Assembly (NCBI GenBank): GCA_028015205.1
Contig: CM051510.1
Location: 32,736,580 to 32,800,579 of the forward strand
Direction of reading: 5' to 3'
Source of the DNA: Mytilisepta virgata
Taxonomy: Eukaryota; Mollusca; Bivalvia; Mytilida; Mytilidae
Length of the DNA stretch: 64,000 nt
Position 1 is the first letter of the stretch; each line of letters begins with the position of its first letter. Shown here piece after piece: positions 47,306 through 58,420 of this stretch. Made by a program: the position numbers and the translations under genes. The notes below the pieces were generated by a model, which was not told the DNA's origin, made no database searches, and worked only from the letters and a program-made list of their open reading frames with translations.

Positions 47306-47876
47306 ATAAATATAATAAAAGGTAATATACTTATTCATTTCTCTTACACTATAGTGATCAACCATGGTCTGGCAAAATACAAATACAAAGAATGAAATTG
47401 AGCTGAAAAAAATATAATGTAACAAATTTTATTGCATTGAAGAACCCATAATCAGATGATCACAAAAAAGTATTTAGGTTTTCAGTATAACATTGTATTA
47501 TTTATTTGCCAGTGCAGAGATTTTTAAGGTTGAAATTAACGATTTATCAACATTTCACATAGTTATTTTTTACAGTATCCCTTTAATAGTGTTTCTACTA
47601 TTAAAGCTGGTCAGTACCAAAGACAATTGATATATTTGAATTAAGGCTGCTGAGTACCACCTTTAACTGGTCAAACCATACATGTATACATGTATATAGA
47701 AAAATATGGAGTTTAAGACTTAAGAGAGCAAAACTTTGTACCTAACCATTACCATATTAAACATGGTTATCACACTTTGGGCAAATATGGAGTGTCCAAA
47801 TCACATCATATTATATAATTATGTTTTAATTTGCATATCTAATTAGGTAAATAATTTTTTTATGATTATATTTTAG

Positions 47877-48014
47877 GAACCTGATACCATGTGATACCAA
47901 TGATAATTTGGCTGATCCTTATATAAAAATGTACCTGTTGCCTGATAAGTCTAGTAGTGCAAAGAGGAAGACTCAGACAGCAAAAAATACTCTTAACCCT
48001 GTTTATGATGAAAC
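47877..48014 (+). CDS. ESYT2-like: E-Syt coding exon 20: C2C loop 1 and basic patch
   Basis: Residues 703-749 contain [14 protein letters not shown] followed by [12 protein letters not shown]. Asp716 in ADPY and the acidic residues 709-712 resemble C2 loop-1 ligands. The Lys727/Lys732-Arg-Lys734/Lys739 cluster matches the polybasic patch by which the E-Syt2/3 C2C domain binds PI(4,5)P2 at the plasma membrane. The acceptor is ATATTTTAG and the donor GTAAGT. Confidence 0.95.
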
Positions 48015-48544
48015 GTAAGTGAAGGGATGGTACATTGTGGAATTAATCATGTTTTTATAACCCACAAACAATGTTCGGAAGGGTAATAGGAATCGCCTTG
48101 TCAGTCTGTATGTGTAAATCTTGGAAGTGTAACCCCTGTGAAGCCTTCAGATAGAATTTAGTTTGCAACTATTTGATCCATAGTTATTTTGATAAATACT
48201 GTAAATACAATGTTAGTGACAGTGTTGTTTTATTCATAAGATAAAATATGATAAGATTGACATGATTTTCTTATAATTTTACAAAATTGAATAACAAAAG
48301 CCTCATTTTGGTCATTTGTTTTGTAATGTTCAATTAATAAGTGCCTATGGTAAAATGAACATATTGGTATGACTCAGTCAGTTTTCTACCAGACATGATT
48401 AATTTTGGAAGGATTATGAAATATCACTTGCACAAATTCTTGTGTGATGGAGTGACTTGTGTTCTGTTTTCGTTTGAATTCATGCATGTTTTGAACCATA
48501 CATACATGGAAAGATGTAATATTAACCTTATAAATGAATTTCAG

Positions 48545-48700
48545 ATTTGAGTTTCAAGTTAGTCAGACAGAGATACCTAGCAGGACCCTAGAGTTCTCTG
48601 TAAAGAACGACACATCTTTCTACTCATCAAACAAGAAATTTATTGGTATAACTCAGATAGAAATGGCCAACATGGACCTGACAAAAGCTGTCACTCATTG
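48545..48700 (+). CDS. ESYT2-like: E-Syt coding exon 21: C2C C-terminal strands
   Basis: Residues 749-801 begin FEFQVSQTEIPSRTLEFSVK and run to a split Trp codon (THW). The order 'F-x-F-x-V-x-x-x-E-x-x-x-R-T-L-x-x-x-V-K' matches the late strands of E-Syt C2C. The acceptor is ATTTCAG and the donor GTAAGT. Confidence 0.95.
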
Positions 48701-48923
48701 GTAAGTTTTTAGGATTTTTTATTTATAACCAAATTTTAATTTCCTCATGTTTTACCCCATTGCACTGCTTGACAGAAAAGCAGAAAGCAATGAGCAAATT
48801 TTGGGTTAATGTCTTTTTATGGATATGTTTGCCTTTTAAGGGTTTAATTCCCATTTAATGCCTTTTGAAATGATTTTGTTTTGTAAATTTTCATTTTCTT
48901 TATTGTATATCTTAAATTGAGAA

Positions 48924-49190
48924 GGGGGGCCTCTGTGGCCGAGTGGTTTAGGTAGTTTGTCATGACTACTAATGATCACTAGCCTGTCAACACTGATGTT
49001 GTGAGTTCGAATCTCACCTGTGGCGGGGTGTGTTCGACTCTGATCTTAATCGACAAGGATTGCCAATTTTCCTACCGAAGGTCGGTGTTTCTCTCCTGGT
49101 ACTCTGGCTTTCTCTTCCCATAAAAACTGGCCGCTGCTAAATAGGCAAATGGGCTGAAAATGGCATAAAACCCCAACTAAACAAACAATT
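48924..49190 (+). mobile_element. tRNA-derived SINE, copy 5, intron 21
   Basis: Same family as the 5244 SINE: head GGCCTCTGTGGCCGAGTGG, B box GAGTTCGAATCTC and tail CCCCAACTAAACAAACAA. It lies in the 623-bp intron before the last coding exon. Target duplication is not clear, so this copy may be older. Confidence 0.9.
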
Positions 49191-49323
49191 AAGCATAAAT
49201 TCTGAAGGTATAAAGGAGGTCTAAACCGCTGCAAAAGGGAAGAAGGGTATGCTACCATTTATTTTGGGGAACCAGGAAAACTTTAGTTAACCAGATTTCA
49301 GTTGTATATTATTTATTTTACAG

Positions 49324-49390
49324 GTTTGATCTGCAGCCTGATGAAGACGACTGTAAACCAGTTTCCATGCCATCTGAGACTGATTTGTAG
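49324..49390 (+). CDS. ESYT2-like: E-Syt coding exon 22: C-terminus and stop
   Basis: The first base completes the Trp codon, then 21 residues starting FDLQPDEDD and ending in Asp-Leu precede a TAG stop at 49388-49390. The 'W-F-D-L' strand closes C2C and the tail is acidic and short. The acceptor is TATTTTACAG. The 3' untranslated region starts here. Confidence 0.95.
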
Positions 49391-49747
49391 TGGGATAAAC
49401 GGTCTCCATGACAACAGGCATCTCCATGACAACAGGATGCCCACAGACTTGTCTCACTGCCTTTAGATCTGATAAACATTTGTGCATACTGTATGGTTGT
49501 AAATAGGAATATACAAATGACAGTTTTGTAGATTTAAATTGCAATATTTTTTATCAGTTATGCTATTTTCTTTAAAATTGATTATGGTATACAAATTGGC
49601 TGTGTTGGTTCATTCTTCTATAATTCCAATGTTGTTTTCAAAACATTAAATGCAGTAATTTCATTGGCTAACTGCAACTTCCGGTAAAAAGTTTATAAGT
49701 TGATAAATTCCTTTCATGACGTTGTGTATATGAATATGTATGCATGC

Positions 49748-49753
49748 AATAAA
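49748..49753 (+). promoter_or_regulatory. Candidate polyadenylation signal of E-Syt
   Basis: AATAAA lies 358 bp after the stop codon, the first canonical hexamer in the 3' flank. Further AATAAA copies occur at 49823 (inside a foldback) and beyond 50300, so longer 3' ends are possible. Confidence 0.45.
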
Positions 49754-49819
49754 GTGCAACTTGGAAAATGTTAATTTCAAATGGAAAACATCATATTTCT
49801 GCATGACTGTGGAATTATT

Positions 49820-49974
49820 AGTAATAAAGGTTATTTTGAAATAATTTATCAATGTCCAAACTCGGGTTTATCACTCACAAACTTTTCATAAAGTTCTTTG
49901 GACTTTATTAAGTTTGTGAGTGTATCACCCAAGTTTACACATTGATAAATTCCTTCAAAATAACCTTTATTACT
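49820..49974. repeat. 155-bp foldback in the E-Syt 3' flank
   Basis: AGTAATAAAGGTTATTTTGAA at the left (21 bases; the first 20 are AGTAATAAAGGTTATTTTGA) is mirrored at the right by TCAAAATAACCTTTATTACT. Further pairs inside are TTTATCAATGT/ACATTGATAAA and CACTCACAAACTT/AAGTTTGTGAGTG. The whole segment can form a long, nearly continuous hairpin. No known family was recognised. Confidence 0.85.
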
Positions 49975-50913
49975 ACAATAATTTCTCTGTAATGAAAAAT
50001 AATGACCCATTTTTATTTTTTTATTTTTTTTTCCATAGCCTGTTCAAAACTTGTTTTGGGGTTTGAAATCATTACATGGAAAATTATAGCTGTTCTGATT
50101 TAAAGTAAGGAAAATATAAAGATTTCATCGTAGGGAGATGTGAAATACCGGGGTACATGCAAGTCTGGTATCTATAAACGTATACAAGTAGAATATGATT
50201 ATTAGATTACCATTTACTTTTTGTCTTTAATATTCAAATAGAATATGATGTTAGCGAAAGTAATGGAAAGATATTGCATATTATAGAATAGTTAAAGATT
50301 AAGTTTAATAATAAATAAAATATATATATTTTTTTTATTTGGCTGTGGATGATATTTTTGTCGAACTTATTGTTTTATTTGTATGTTAATGGGTTCATTT
50401 TACCCTTGTTAGTTATTAGTGATATAATTAATTGTATGATATACTCATTTTTTCTATATTCTGTAATACTCCTTATATTTTGTCCCAGTTTATTAACTTT
50501 TATTGGGCAAAATGTGCACAGGTTTTACTTTGTAGTTTGTAACTTGATAATTTAAACCATATTTGGTTATTGTAAATAAATATTTACTATATTTGGTCAT
50601 TCTCAAGGGACTTAACTTTATCATTGTCTTGTAATAAATTTATACTTCATTTCTTCAAACTTTTGCACCATAATTTGGTCATAAATTGGTTATTGTAAAC
50701 ACAGTTTCATCATATTTCATCATTCTCCAGGGTTTTAACCATGATTTTTGTCCAACAGGTGAATTAAAACTTCATTTATTAATTAATGTACCATATTTGG
50801 TCATTTTCAATATATTTAGGCATATTGCTGTCATTCTTCTTAATATCAAAATGAGTTGAATATTATTTATTTTGAGCCATATGCCAGTAGAACAACATTG
50901 TATTGAAATTTTC
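49975..50913. other. Intergenic or distal 3' UTR sequence
   Basis: AT-rich DNA without a recognisable gene. Repeated phrases such as 'CATATTTGGT(C/T)AT(T)' near 50558, 50590 and 50790 suggest a worn tandem repeat. Several AATAAA motifs are present. Confidence 0.5.
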
Positions 50914-50926
50914 AATGGATTAAAGA

Positions 50927-51287
50927 TGGATGGATGATTTATTGTTTAACATCCAGTGGCAACCATGATGAGCATATCAGGACGAGAACATGTTGATATA
51001 TGATATGAATATGATCTCTGTTTTGTACTAGACCGACACGCTGAGCCAGATTTTTAATGTGGTACCTCACAAGGTAACTGTCCACATGAAGACATATCAC
51101 CTCAACCGGACACATTATACTGACTCCAAGCCGACTAGTCCTTTGCTCTTATTCCTAGATGCCCCATGCTTGGTGGAGAAGCAACAAATACTAATTCTAA
51201 TGTCTGGATTGACCCAGCCGGGGATCAGATCCCGTGACATCCCACACATGAGGGCGAGCCTGCTACCACTAGACCACCGAGGCGGTT
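50927..51287 (-). mobile_element. tRNA-derived SINE (third family), minus strand
   Basis: On the minus strand the head reads ACCGCCTCGGTGGTCTAGTG with a GGATCTGATCCC B-box-like segment, and the tail ends in ATCCATCCAT. The 13-bp duplication AATGGATTAAAGA flanks it (50914-50926 and 51288-51300) without a mismatch, which points to recent insertion. Confidence 0.9.
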
Positions 51288-51978
51288 AATGGATTAAAGA
51301 AGTTTTGGTTATACATTTCTTGCCTATATATCTATGCATTTTGTCTTATGAACAATGCAGTACTTCTGTGATATGATTACATAGCTAATATTTATTCTCA
51401 GTTAAATTCTTATTGATATTTTGTTATATGGTGAACTTTGGCCTGTTTGGTGTTAATATTATTTGTTTCTGGACTTGTGACATGGTAGGTATGGTGTTAA
51501 AATTTACATCTACAGATCTGGCCTCCACTTCACAAAATAACATATATATAGAATGTTAGGCAATGATATCACAGTTACATGATTTATAGTTATGAGGGAG
51601 CATGTTGAAATAGCTAATATTACACTGATTCAGAGCAAAGGTCAGTATATAGATTTTCTAGGTCAATATTATCGCCATATTGTCTACTTTACATGTCCAT
51701 AATTGTTTTATTATTACGTCTGCATAGATGCCTGAAAATTAGCAATAGTGTGAAATATGTATGATTGTGTTCGATATGGTGTTATATTTTTTGAAGCAAA
51801 TTTTCATAATAAATTCAAAAAGTTATTTTACTTTCAATAAAGGGAAGCTACTTTAACCAAAATTCATAGTTTCTGAAATAACAACAAATATTCTAATGAA
51901 ATGTTTTTATAGAAATAGTAGTAAATATATTTGACATGATTGTAAACAACATAACTGGTTTTTCAAAATTACTTTTTC

Positions 51979-52820
51979 GCTCACCTGGCCAAAAAGGCCA
52001 TGTGAGCTATTGCCATCACTTGGTGTCTGTCGTCATCATGGTAAACTTTCCTTCCAAGATCTTCTCCTCTGAAACCACTGGGCCAATTGGAACAAAACTT
52101 GGCAGCAATGGTCCTTTCAGAATTGTATCCGATGACCCGGCCCGTCATCCAAGATGGCCATCACAGCAGAACATAGTTTAATATAAGACCTTATGGGGAA
52201 TTTACTTAAAGATCTTCTTGTCTGAAACCACTGGACCAATTGAAACAAAACTACGCAGCAATGGTCCTTAGATGGTCCTCTTTCAGAATTATATCCGATG
52301 ACCCCACCAGTCATCCAAGATGGTCACGAGGGCCAAACATAGTTTAACATAGGACCCTAAGGGAAATTTACTGAAAGATCTTCTTGTCTGAAACCACTTG
52401 GCCAATTGGAACAAAACTTAGCAGCATTGGTCTTTAGGTGGTCCTCTTTCAGAATTATATCCGATAACCCCACCCGTCATCCATAATGGCTGCAGAGCCG
52501 ATCATAGTTTAACATAAAACTCTATGGGGAATTTACTGAAAGATCTTCTTGTCTGAAACCACATGGCCAATTGGAACCAAACTTTGCAGCATTGTTCCTT
52601 AGGTGGTCCTCTTTCAGAATTATATCAGATGACCCCACCCGTCATCCATGATGGTCACCAGAGCCGAACATAGTTAAACATAGAACCCTATGGTGAATTT
52701 ACTGAAAGATCTTCTTGTCTGAAACCAGTGAACCAGTTGGCGTGACAGCAATGTTCCAGGCTGCCAGTCAAGGTGGAAATAGTCCAGGTGAGCGATTCAG
52801 GCTCCTAGGAGCCTCTAGTT
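51979..52820 (+). mobile_element. Hairpin-capped tandem-core element, five 166-bp units
   Basis: The left hairpin (GCTCACCTGGCC, AAAAA, GGCCATGTGAGC; 51979-52009) and the right perfect palindrome AGGCTCCTAGGAGCCT (52799-52814) bound five units near 52058, 52209, 52374, 52541 and 52706. It belongs to the same family as 33025-34052 and 20310-23075. Confidence 0.85.
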
Positions 52821-53454
52821 TGAAGATACATATTAGTATAATTGCTTCATAACTGTTTAAATATTGTGTGTTGAAAATTGTTATTTTTTTTTAATGAAAA
52901 TTTTAATACTTAGACCATACTTGTAGTATATTTTACTGCATGTTGGTATGACATAATATGATGAATATTCATCAGGCCTTATTATGGTTTTCAATAACTT
53001 CTATAGATGCTATTTTTAGTTTGAAACATGTTTTTGTATATCTTAATATAAAATTTACAACAGGGTCACATATGAACAGCAAATTAAACAATTTCACAAT
53101 ACATGTATACAGTAAACAAAAGAAAAGAATTTGCTTCCATTTTGTAATTTGATCAACATGTGCAAAACCTTAACAACCCTATGGTCTAAATTGGTGAAAT
53201 AGTTCTACACAGGTCATGATATCATGGAAATATATATAATTTGTGAATGACCAATAAAAGGTAATAGTTGTTTTTGATTTTTTTATACTGAATATTCAAC
53301 TCATTGTAATGGACTGAACAGATATTAAAAAAGTAAATACTATTTCTATAAAATTTGTACACTTAAAGAATATCAGCGGGGTATATAGTATTTTGGTCTG
53401 TGTTTCTGTAAGTCCATATGTACATACATCCCACTTCTGGTTAATGTTCAGATT

Positions 53455-54310
53455 GAAGGTAGTTTAATGCGGAATAGATGTCATATCAACATGAAAATTT
53501 TTCACTAAATACCTTAAGATGTGATCTATCCAAAATTTAGGTCAACGACGTGGTGTGTCCTCAATGTCATTGTTGACTGATCATGATTCCCCTTTAGGTT
53601 AAAGTTTAGATTTAAGGTAACTGTTAGTTTAATAGGAAAAAGATGTCATATTAAGATGAAAATTTGTCACTATATACCTTAAGGATGATCGCTGGTCTAA
53701 TAGGAAATAAATAGGATTTGAAATAGGTGTTTTAGTTTGAGAGAACATATGAATAGTAAAGAAATAAGCAAGAAAAAAATATATGTTCATGTGCTCATTG
53801 AAGGGCTATAAGGCCTTGAAAATTTGCAGGAAATGGGTTTTCTCTGGATTTTTCGTTGTCTTTGCATTGACAACTTCAGTCTCTCAAAGATGTATAAAAA
53901 AATAAAAAAGATTTCATAAAATTTTGTCAAATACCATTTTAAGGTATATATGATTGAATTATAAAAGAAAAAGTAGGGGTTCATGGGCAAAAAATTTCAT
54001 GTTTAAGAAATGGATAAAACCTGAGGATTCCGAAAATCTGACAAAAAGACCAAAACATGACCAGCGAGCCTCCTTAAGATGGGATCTATCCAAAATTTAG
54101 GTCAACGACGTGGTGTGTCCTCAATGTCACTGTTGACTGATCATGATTCCCCTTTAGGTTAAAGTTTAGATTTAAGGTGACTGTTAGTTTAATAGGAAAA
54201 AGATGTCATTATTAAGATGAAAATTTGTCACTAAATATCCTAAGACGTGATCTATCCAAAATTAAGGTCAAAGGGAAGTGTGACCTGAAATGTCATGGTT
54301 GACTGATGAT
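53455..54310. repeat. Three-unit tandem array (about 165 bp) interrupted by a MITE
   Basis: Units share GATCTATCCAAAATTTAGGT and GTTGACTGATCATGATTCCC. Starts are near 53512, 53678 (split by the MITE and resumed at 54074) and 54236. Adjacent units allow the empty target site of the MITE to be read directly. Confidence 0.85.
53679..54077. mobile_element. TTAA-flanked MITE family A, copy 2
   Basis: TTAA then GGATGATCGCTGGTC at the left and GACCAGCGAGCCTCC then TTAA at the right. The neighbouring tandem unit reads ACCTTAAGATG with a single TTAA, so insertion duplicated exactly TTAA. The same family lies at 7986-8386. Confidence 0.88.
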
Positions 54311-54489
54311 GATTTAGATGTTTGTTTGGAAGCAGGTCATAGTGTCCATTTGACACATATATACTTGTTTTCTAATTTTTTGGCAGCTTCTGTACTTTCT
54401 CACCAGGAACTAAAATGTGCCCCAAAAACTTTTGATGTAAATAATTAAACAATAAATATACAAATCTCATTTGTCTATATTGAATAAAA

Positions 54490-54562
54490 TTAAATGAATG
54501 TTAAAGCCGGTGAGGGTCCTGAAGAAGCATTAAATACTTGCCACCGGACATTAAGCAAACAA
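54490..54562 (+). mobile_element. 3' end fragment of a retroelement (SINE/LINE tail)
   Basis: TGCCACCGGACATTAAGCAA followed by CAACAAACAAAC resembles the sequence at 58393-58420 (TTGCCACTGGACGTTAAGCA). This is a shared 3' tail of a molluscan retroelement family. Confidence 0.55.
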
Positions 54563-54638
54563 CAAACAAACATAAAGCCAGTCAGCAGACCATTTTGCAG
54601 GCTACACAACAATCTCTTTCTGCACTTGTAAGATTCTA

Positions 54639-54972
54639 TTAGGGAGGAGATCAAAAGTTCAATGTAGGATAAAAAAACTTAATTCACATAGTTTTTTTCG
54701 CTGACACCCCCCCCCTTATCTTAATTTGGGGAAAATTGATTGACCAATATGGGCATATGCTTTGAGAGTATACTTTTTGTATCATGGGTCCTGCTTTTCC
54801 TCAACAATGTACGTTTGTTCTGTATATTGACTTGGACATCACTTGAATACGTATTTTTCAATCCGAAAATCGATGTCGGATAACAAAACTTGCAGCGATT
54901 TCCTCCCCCCCACCCCAAAACTATTTGAATTAAGTTTTTATCCTACACTGAACTTTTGATCTTGTCCCTTAT
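54639..54972. mobile_element. MITE with about 50-bp inverted ends
   Basis: AGATCAAAAGTTCA(A/G)TGTAGGATAAAAA followed by ACTTAATTCA(C/A)ATAGTTTT is present at the left and, inverted, at the right (quoted here in parts). There is no coding capacity. A short minus-strand frame inside is taken as chance. Confidence 0.8.
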
Positions 54973-55871
54973 AAGGTTATGATTTCTATCTGCATTTATT
55001 TCTAACCATTAAGACTATGTATCGTCAGTATTTGTATTTCAATTCTGGTAACAAATATTTAGTGTACTATAGTCATGATAAGAGTCAAACGGGATTGAAC
55101 GGAATATCCAAAACCCAGGTAAAGTAAATTTCGTCTGAGGAAGTTGAAACCCAAATTATAACCTGTAATTTATCAAATGGAAATTTTATCAATTTATTTA
55201 AAACGGATGTAATTTCCAAAAGGATACTACACCAGCTTGAATGGGAGCTGAACAAATTCAGATAAGTATTGCTTGTGTACAAAACATATTTCTGAATAAA
55301 TCTTAAAAAAGAGGATTGGACGTTTCTCAACGTTTAAAAACCCCATTCCTGATACCAGTTTAGTGATGTGATTAACATGCAACAAATAGTTACCAAAGGC
55401 TGTCTTGAATTTGCATTGGAGTGCAATAATTTCTCAGTGTTGAAGGTCTCTTGAATACAAATGTACTTACTCTCATCTCTCCCAGTTAAGAAATGGGCCA
55501 CGAACAAGACATATGGCAGTATAATAAATTGATCACACTGTTTGGGTACTCTGACTGCGTTGGGTCATTCCTGATATCCGAGATCAAATTTCTTTTGCTT
55601 CCAATTTTAATTATACCAACCTCTGGTATCAAAACAGAAACGATACATGTATTAGAAACCGATAATAATCAAGATTTCCGCAGTGTACAATCTATAATGA
55701 TTGTTTCCGTATTGTGATTTCAACGTTTTCGGACGAGCGTGGCATCAAGGCAGTAGCGTAACGCCATAGATAAATCCCCGCTTGTCACTGCAGCTACAAA
55801 TATCGTTACTTGTGCTATTTTTACCCTTATGTTCATGCAAGTGTGATCCTAGGCAACTCCATCTATAAAGA

Positions 55872-56174
55872 ATGACTATCGCCGCCATCTTTATAATGCT
55901 TATCGGAACTTTTCTTTCCTGGTATTTTCATCGGGCCCGTGCGGTTTCATTTGAATCTTTTAAAGTTTTCAAAGAATTGTTGGTTAATGTAAATATGAGG
56001 GTGAGGGCGGGGGACTGTCGATTAAAAAAATTCAGCGTCTTTCGCTTCGTTCTGCCCGGTCCACTCGGGAAGGACGTGAATTTCAAAAACCTCGTTGATG
56101 ATTTGTCAGTTTTCACTTTGAACTCGCATAAGAACTTATTAAAACTCCACGATTTTGCGTCCCACGTACATTAA
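55872..56174 (+). CDS. Unassigned 100-residue frame with hydrophobic N-terminus
   Basis: The ATG has A at -3 and an in-frame TAA shortly upstream. The N-terminus MTIAAIFIMLIGTFLSWYFH looks like a signal anchor, followed by a mixed basic region. Local base composition is richer in GC than the flanks. A GTGAGG donor near 56000 (after codon 43) could make this the first coding exon of a gene continuing to the right; alternatively the whole frame is used, or it is chance. I do not recognise the family. Confidence 0.3.
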   Translation: MTIAAIFIMLIGTFLSWYFHRARAVSFESFKVFKELLVNVNMRVRAGDCRLKKFSVFRFVLPGPLGKDVNFKNLVDDLSVFTLNSHKNLLKLHDFASHVH

Positions 56175-57985
56175 CCCATTTATTTGCTCTTGGTGACCGT
56201 GCCCTCTTTTACAATGTGAGTACAAACATAACGATTCTGTAGAAGCTAGGGTTTTTAATTGCATACCAGAACTAATAAGTAAGTCTTAATTGTTTATTCC
56301 TTAAAGTTTATTATCCCTGTTTATATAAACATATTAATTAATCATAATAAAATATTTTATTATCATTATAGTTATTATGGTGTTGCTTGAAAAATGTTCG
56401 TATTTTAGTCGTTTCAAAAAGGTCATCCATTGTATTCTATCAAAAAAAAAAAAATTTTAATAATAAAACTCCCACTTCCTTATTTGTAAGTTTTAACATA
56501 AAAACTATATCTGTCGCGACACATTTTTTTGCTATCGTCTATAGATAAAGGAGTGGCGATGAGTAATCAGAATTATAAAACAAAATCATGAAAAAGATAG
56601 AATTAAATCCTTACTTAACATTCTAAATGACCGATTTCTAAATATATATCTGTCTGATATTAATACAGTACTAGTCATGATTTTCCATTTTAATTATTTT
56701 TTTGTTATTTTTATAATAATCAATTGGGAACGTAATAGATATCAAAAAATGAAAACAAATTGCGTAACCTCTGAAATAAAATCCGCGAAAATTGCTTTAA
56801 CTTTGGACATTAAAGACCAGGAAAAAAAAAGAAAAAACAAGAAAAAACTAGAATAGGTTGAAAGATTTACTCTCAAATCTAAGTTTATTGATTAAATTTG
56901 GTCAATTCTACCCCTATGTATAATTCATTCTTTTAATTTTCTTTATTGTAATTATGACGTCAACTCTTGACATATTAATTTGACAATCATGTCTTTTTAA
57001 AAGACAAACGAGCTAACTGTTTATGCAAAAACAGAAACCGAACCGTTTATGTTAAAATTACATAATGAGTTTTATCGAATTTCAGAATTTCGTTACAACG
57101 CCAAAGAACGCGATCTTGTATTGTCAGGGGCAACCTTTATTAGAAGATTGTGCTGACGTATCATTTGGAGTTGTTTTATATTCTCTGTTTCATTGATTAA
57201 AAATATGTAAAGGGCTTAAATTTAAAATAAATAAAAAACAGCCTTTTTAGTACACCGATATTGCTCTGACGACAAATGATTTTTTTTACAAAATTTGACG
57301 TTGGGACGTGGGACGTCAAAACGCATTGAATTATGTAGAAGTGAGAAATTTTTCGAACAATATTTTTGGAATTTCACATTAATTTTCTGACTAGCAAACC
57401 TCTTTTGTTTCTGTGACCGTTTGAATAATTATTTCCAAAGTGTAGTTTCTCAACTTAAGATTATTTCTGCTTAGGTGAAACAAAAATAAACGACACAAAT
57501 ACATTGCCAATATCATAGCAGTTGTTATATAGTTCTAATAATTTCTGAATGATTAGGGCACATTTCGAAAAGTTTAAACTTTTTTTCAGGAGCTAAATGG
57601 TTGTATATGTGAAGCATATAAGGTTTCTTAGTAAAAATATACCTTTTATTAGCAAAACATTGCAATGATAATACAATTCTTTGATGTACAAGATGTGCAC
57701 ATTTCGTCGATTTACGATTCATCAGTTTTGCCCAAGGCCTTAAATGTTGAAAACCAAAACAACAATCCAAAAGGTTGAAGAATAAAATAAAAAATTCCAA
57801 ATGGACCAAAAAAGGGTAAAGCCATGTAAGGACAGAGCTATACACGAGGGAGATACTCGATCCTTAGTTTTCACAAATTTTCCATTTTTTTTAATACTTA
57901 ATTTTAAGTATCAATTTCGAGATAGTATCGAAATACTAGCAACTGGGCTGGGGATAATTAACACAATCGGCAAATTCCAGTGCTA
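56175..57985. other. Intergenic stretch, weak coding hint only
   Basis: Mostly AT-rich DNA without known repeats. An acceptor-like ATTTCAG at 57085 precedes 37 open codons ending TGA at 57194-57196 with a protein-like composition (TTPKNAILYCQGQPLLEDCA). It could be a terminal exon of the 55.87-kb candidate but nothing ties them together. The stretch around 57690-57740 resembles a dispersed molluscan repeat. Confidence 0.25.
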
Positions 57986-58420
57986 TATGTACATGTACGT
58001 ATGTCGCACGACCCAAGCCAGTTCTAAGAAAAGGCCGATTGACGGATCATGGGAGCTCAGCCCACAGAGCTGCCTAACGCGTCCCCAAGTGGCGGATAGG
58101 GGAGAGCCTCTCGTTGGGGTTGTCAGGTCATAATACGGAAAGCCTGACCGCGGACCATAGTGCGTAACGTGCTTGGAGAATGTCACACTCCATGCATGCT
58201 AAATTAAGACCCCTTCTGTAGTTTTCGAAAAAGAGTAGGCTAACGCCGCTACAGAAGTCTAAATTATCCGGCCTTACCCAACCATACCCCTTTTACAGTG
58301 GAAGTCAAAATTTGTTTCCCTTGGTGTCCCATCCCACCCCTTGTTAAATTGTTTGATAAATTGTTCTCATCCTGAATAGTCATGCAATATTTGCCACTGG
58401 ACGTTAAGCAACAATGAACC
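57985..58420 (+). mobile_element. Retroelement fragment with GC-rich structured head
   Basis: A GC-rich block (58020-58180, including CCAAGTGGCGGATAGGGGAG) resembles 5' regions of molluscan non-LTR elements as I recall. The right end TTGCCACTGGACGTTAAGCA is a retroelement 3' tail also seen at 54.5 kb. Together they suggest a 5'-3' composite or internally deleted retroelement. Confidence 0.4.

Larger units (their letters stand above)
1089..49390 (+). other. ESYT2-like: Extended synaptotagmin gene, coding span with all introns
   Basis: Joining 21 constitutive exons gives an 822-residue reading frame with no internal stop, and every junction keeps phase. Domain order is a membrane hairpin at residues 33-64, an SMP domain at about 100-296, C2A at about 297-436, C2B at about 450-571, a low-complexity linker at about 572-670 and C2C at about 671-822. 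This is the E-Syt2/E-Syt3 three-C2 layout rather than the five-C2 layout of vertebrate E-Syt1. E-Syts sit in the cortical ER, bind plasma-membrane phosphoinositides through C2 domains, and move glycerolipids through the SMP dimer. A candidate microexon (41514-41543) would give 832 residues. Transcript ends were not determined. Confidence 0.95.

Noticed and set aside
54721..54918. 65-codon minus-strand frame at 54.8 kb
   Set aside because: It is contained in a MITE between its inverted ends and has no protein-like features.
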